Part shown: positions 63,244-64,000 of the stretch, piece after piece
How the letters are laid out: every line of letters starts with the position of its first letter
How positions within the stretch are numbered: the first letter of the stretch is position 1
Position numbers and translations under genes: made by a program
The notes under the pieces: model-generated
Seen by the model: only the letters and a program-made list of their open reading frames with translations
Database searches by the model: none
What the model was told of the DNA's origin: nothing
Origin: Streptomyces sp. BK340
GTDB taxonomy: Bacteria; Actinomycetota; Actinomycetes; Streptomycetales; Streptomycetaceae
Direction of reading: 5' to 3'
NCBI RefSeq assembly: GCF_007827595.1
Contig: NZ_VISR01000023.1
Coordinates: 119,723 to 183,722, forward strand
DNA length: 64,000 nt

Positions 63244-63564
63244 CGGTCGCCGCCTCCTCTCGCGTACCGGCGGCCACCGGGCAGGGCGTGCGCTCCCGCT
63301 CGGCGTCCGGTTCCGGGCCGAGGTCCGGGTGACGGGGCCGACCGGGCGGCGCCCACCTCTGGCGGTGAACGACACGGCACGGTGTGGTGCACCCGGCCGA
63401 CAAGCGTCACTCCACCATCGTGCACCTCGAAACGGATCGGTGCCGCCCGCAGAGCGAAACAGTCCTACGAAGGCGCGGGTCCGGTCGGCACGGTGCCCCG
63501 GAGGGCCTGGGGAAGGGGCCGGTCGGCCCTTCCTCGCGGCTCGGGAGATCGCTTGGCTGGTGTC
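63244..63564. other. Gap between divergent genes
   Basis: 320 bp holding the promoters of the Rv1733c-like and STAS genes. Overlapping frames have no family resemblance. No palindrome noted. Confidence 0.4.
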
Positions 63565-63912
63565 ATGTCCGAGAACCAGTCGGGACCGGCACAGGTGGCC
63601 GCCGACCCCCCGGCCCACGCGGCGGTCGTCGTACCGCTGCGCGGCGAGATCGACCTGCTGACCCTGCCCGCCCTGTCCGAGCGGCTCGACGCGCTGACCG
63701 AGCGCCCGTGCCAGGACCTGGTTCTCGATCTGCGGCCGGTCGCGTTCATCGACTGCGCCGGGCTCGGGGTCCTGTGCCGGGCCCGGAACCGGGCGCTGGC
63801 CCGGCGGGGCCGGCTGAGGCTGGTCGCCGACACCCCTGGCTTCCTGAGGCTGCTGCGGGCCACCGGCCTGTCCGGCGTCTTCGAGGTCCTTCCGAGGCCC
63901 CCGCGGTCCTAG
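63565..63912 (+). CDS. STAS-domain anti-sigma factor antagonist-like protein
   Basis: 115 aa from ATG 63565 (weak ribosome-binding site). VVVPLRGEIDLLTLPALSER and FIDCAGLGVLCRARNRAL are the STAS core. The usual D-S-S/T-G loop is D63-C64-A65-G: the serine that kinases phosphorylate in SpoIIAA/BldG is replaced by Cys, so switching by phosphorylation is doubtful. Partner sigma/anti-sigma not in window. Confidence 0.85.
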   Translation: MSENQSGPAQVAADPPAHAAVVVPLRGEIDLLTLPALSERLDALTERPCQDLVLDLRPVAFIDCAGLGVLCRARNRALARRGRLRLVADTPGFLRLLRATGLSGVFEVLPRPPRS

Positions 63913-63917
63913 GTCCT

Positions 63918-64000
63918 GTCGTCAAATTCCCGTCGTCGCCCGAAGGGCGGCCTCGCGGCGTCTGGTGCGTGCTCTCGGCGTGCCGGGCGGAAGTCCTCGT
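63918..64000. other. Window end, possible start of a mobile element
   Basis: 83 bp after the STAS stop; GGTCCTGTCGTCAAATTCCC could be the tip of an insertion-sequence terminal repeat of a kind I vaguely recall in Streptomyces, but without the other end it cannot be supported. Confidence 0.2.

Overview
The window reads as a chromosomal segment of a Streptomyces-type actinomycete. It is very GC-rich, with strong third-position G/C bias and many GTG starts plus one TTG start. It carries Tat and lipoprotein signals, STAND/WD40, DUF6461, Rv1733c-like and LysR-controlled beta-lactamase families, and repeated ATGA/GTGA gene overlaps. No housekeeping cluster (ribosome, ATP synthase, replication) is present. 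The first third is littered with insertion-sequence and gene remnants, as expected of an accessory region such as a chromosome arm.

Region 1 (1-20 kb) is mosaic. It opens with the 3' part of a STAND NTPase with 14 WD40 blades. A secreted trypsin-like protease with a C-terminal five-repeat domain follows, then two membrane-anchored hypothetical proteins and a series of broken elements: an IS5-type transposase whose first catalytic Asp is His, an IS982 copy with 10-bp terminal repeats and several frameshifts, and 3' or 5' scraps of a P-loop kinase, a molybdopterin oxidoreductase, an NAD-epimerase and an IS256 transposase. Intact genes between them encode GNAT, DUF4406-like, DUF6461, TetR, enoyl-CoA hydratase, PaaI thioesterase, DUF2071 and MTHFR-like proteins.

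Region 2 (20-33.7 kb): a DUF1772 membrane protein diverges from its probable TetR repressor across two copies of a CTAGC-N3-GCTAG palindrome. A multi-spanning membrane protein and a probable metal-stress set follow (His/Cys-rich small protein, PLP cysteine-synthase-like enzyme coupled to an MFS exporter, UPF0718 permease, Met/His-rich lipoprotein). The rifampicin monooxygenase gene rox sits among them, with a rifamycin-associated element (RAE) upstream and a possible short leader ORF.

Region 3 (34-41.7 kb): an MHS-type dicarboxylate transporter, an OmpR/sensor-kinase pair and a convergent TAXI solute-binding lipoprotein look like one sensing and uptake locus. A cis-prenyltransferase, a serine-recombinase remnant and an ArsR-MFS pair with a perfect 11-bp palindromic operator come next.

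Region 4 (41.9-57.9 kb) is mainly secreted and metabolic: RidA, prolyl iminopeptidase with a GH88 hydrolase, polysaccharide deacetylase, alpha/beta hydrolase, ThuA-ricin protein, EfeO-EfeB (no EfeU in the window), secreted phospholipase C/phosphatase, CPA2 antiporter (separated by a 16-bp perfect terminator), APH-like kinase, a DMFase-like Tat protein and small lipoproteins.

Region 5 (58-64 kb): a tRNA-like gene has a sound acceptor and T-arm but no normal anticodon loop. A beta-lactamase locus follows in the blaL/blaA/blaB order known from S. cacaoi. Then come a cyclic-nucleotide-binding protein, an Rv1733c-like membrane protein and a STAS protein lacking the phosphorylatable serine.

Starts were chosen from ribosome-binding sites, signal peptides and overlap logic. 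Family assignments come from motif recognition without database searches.
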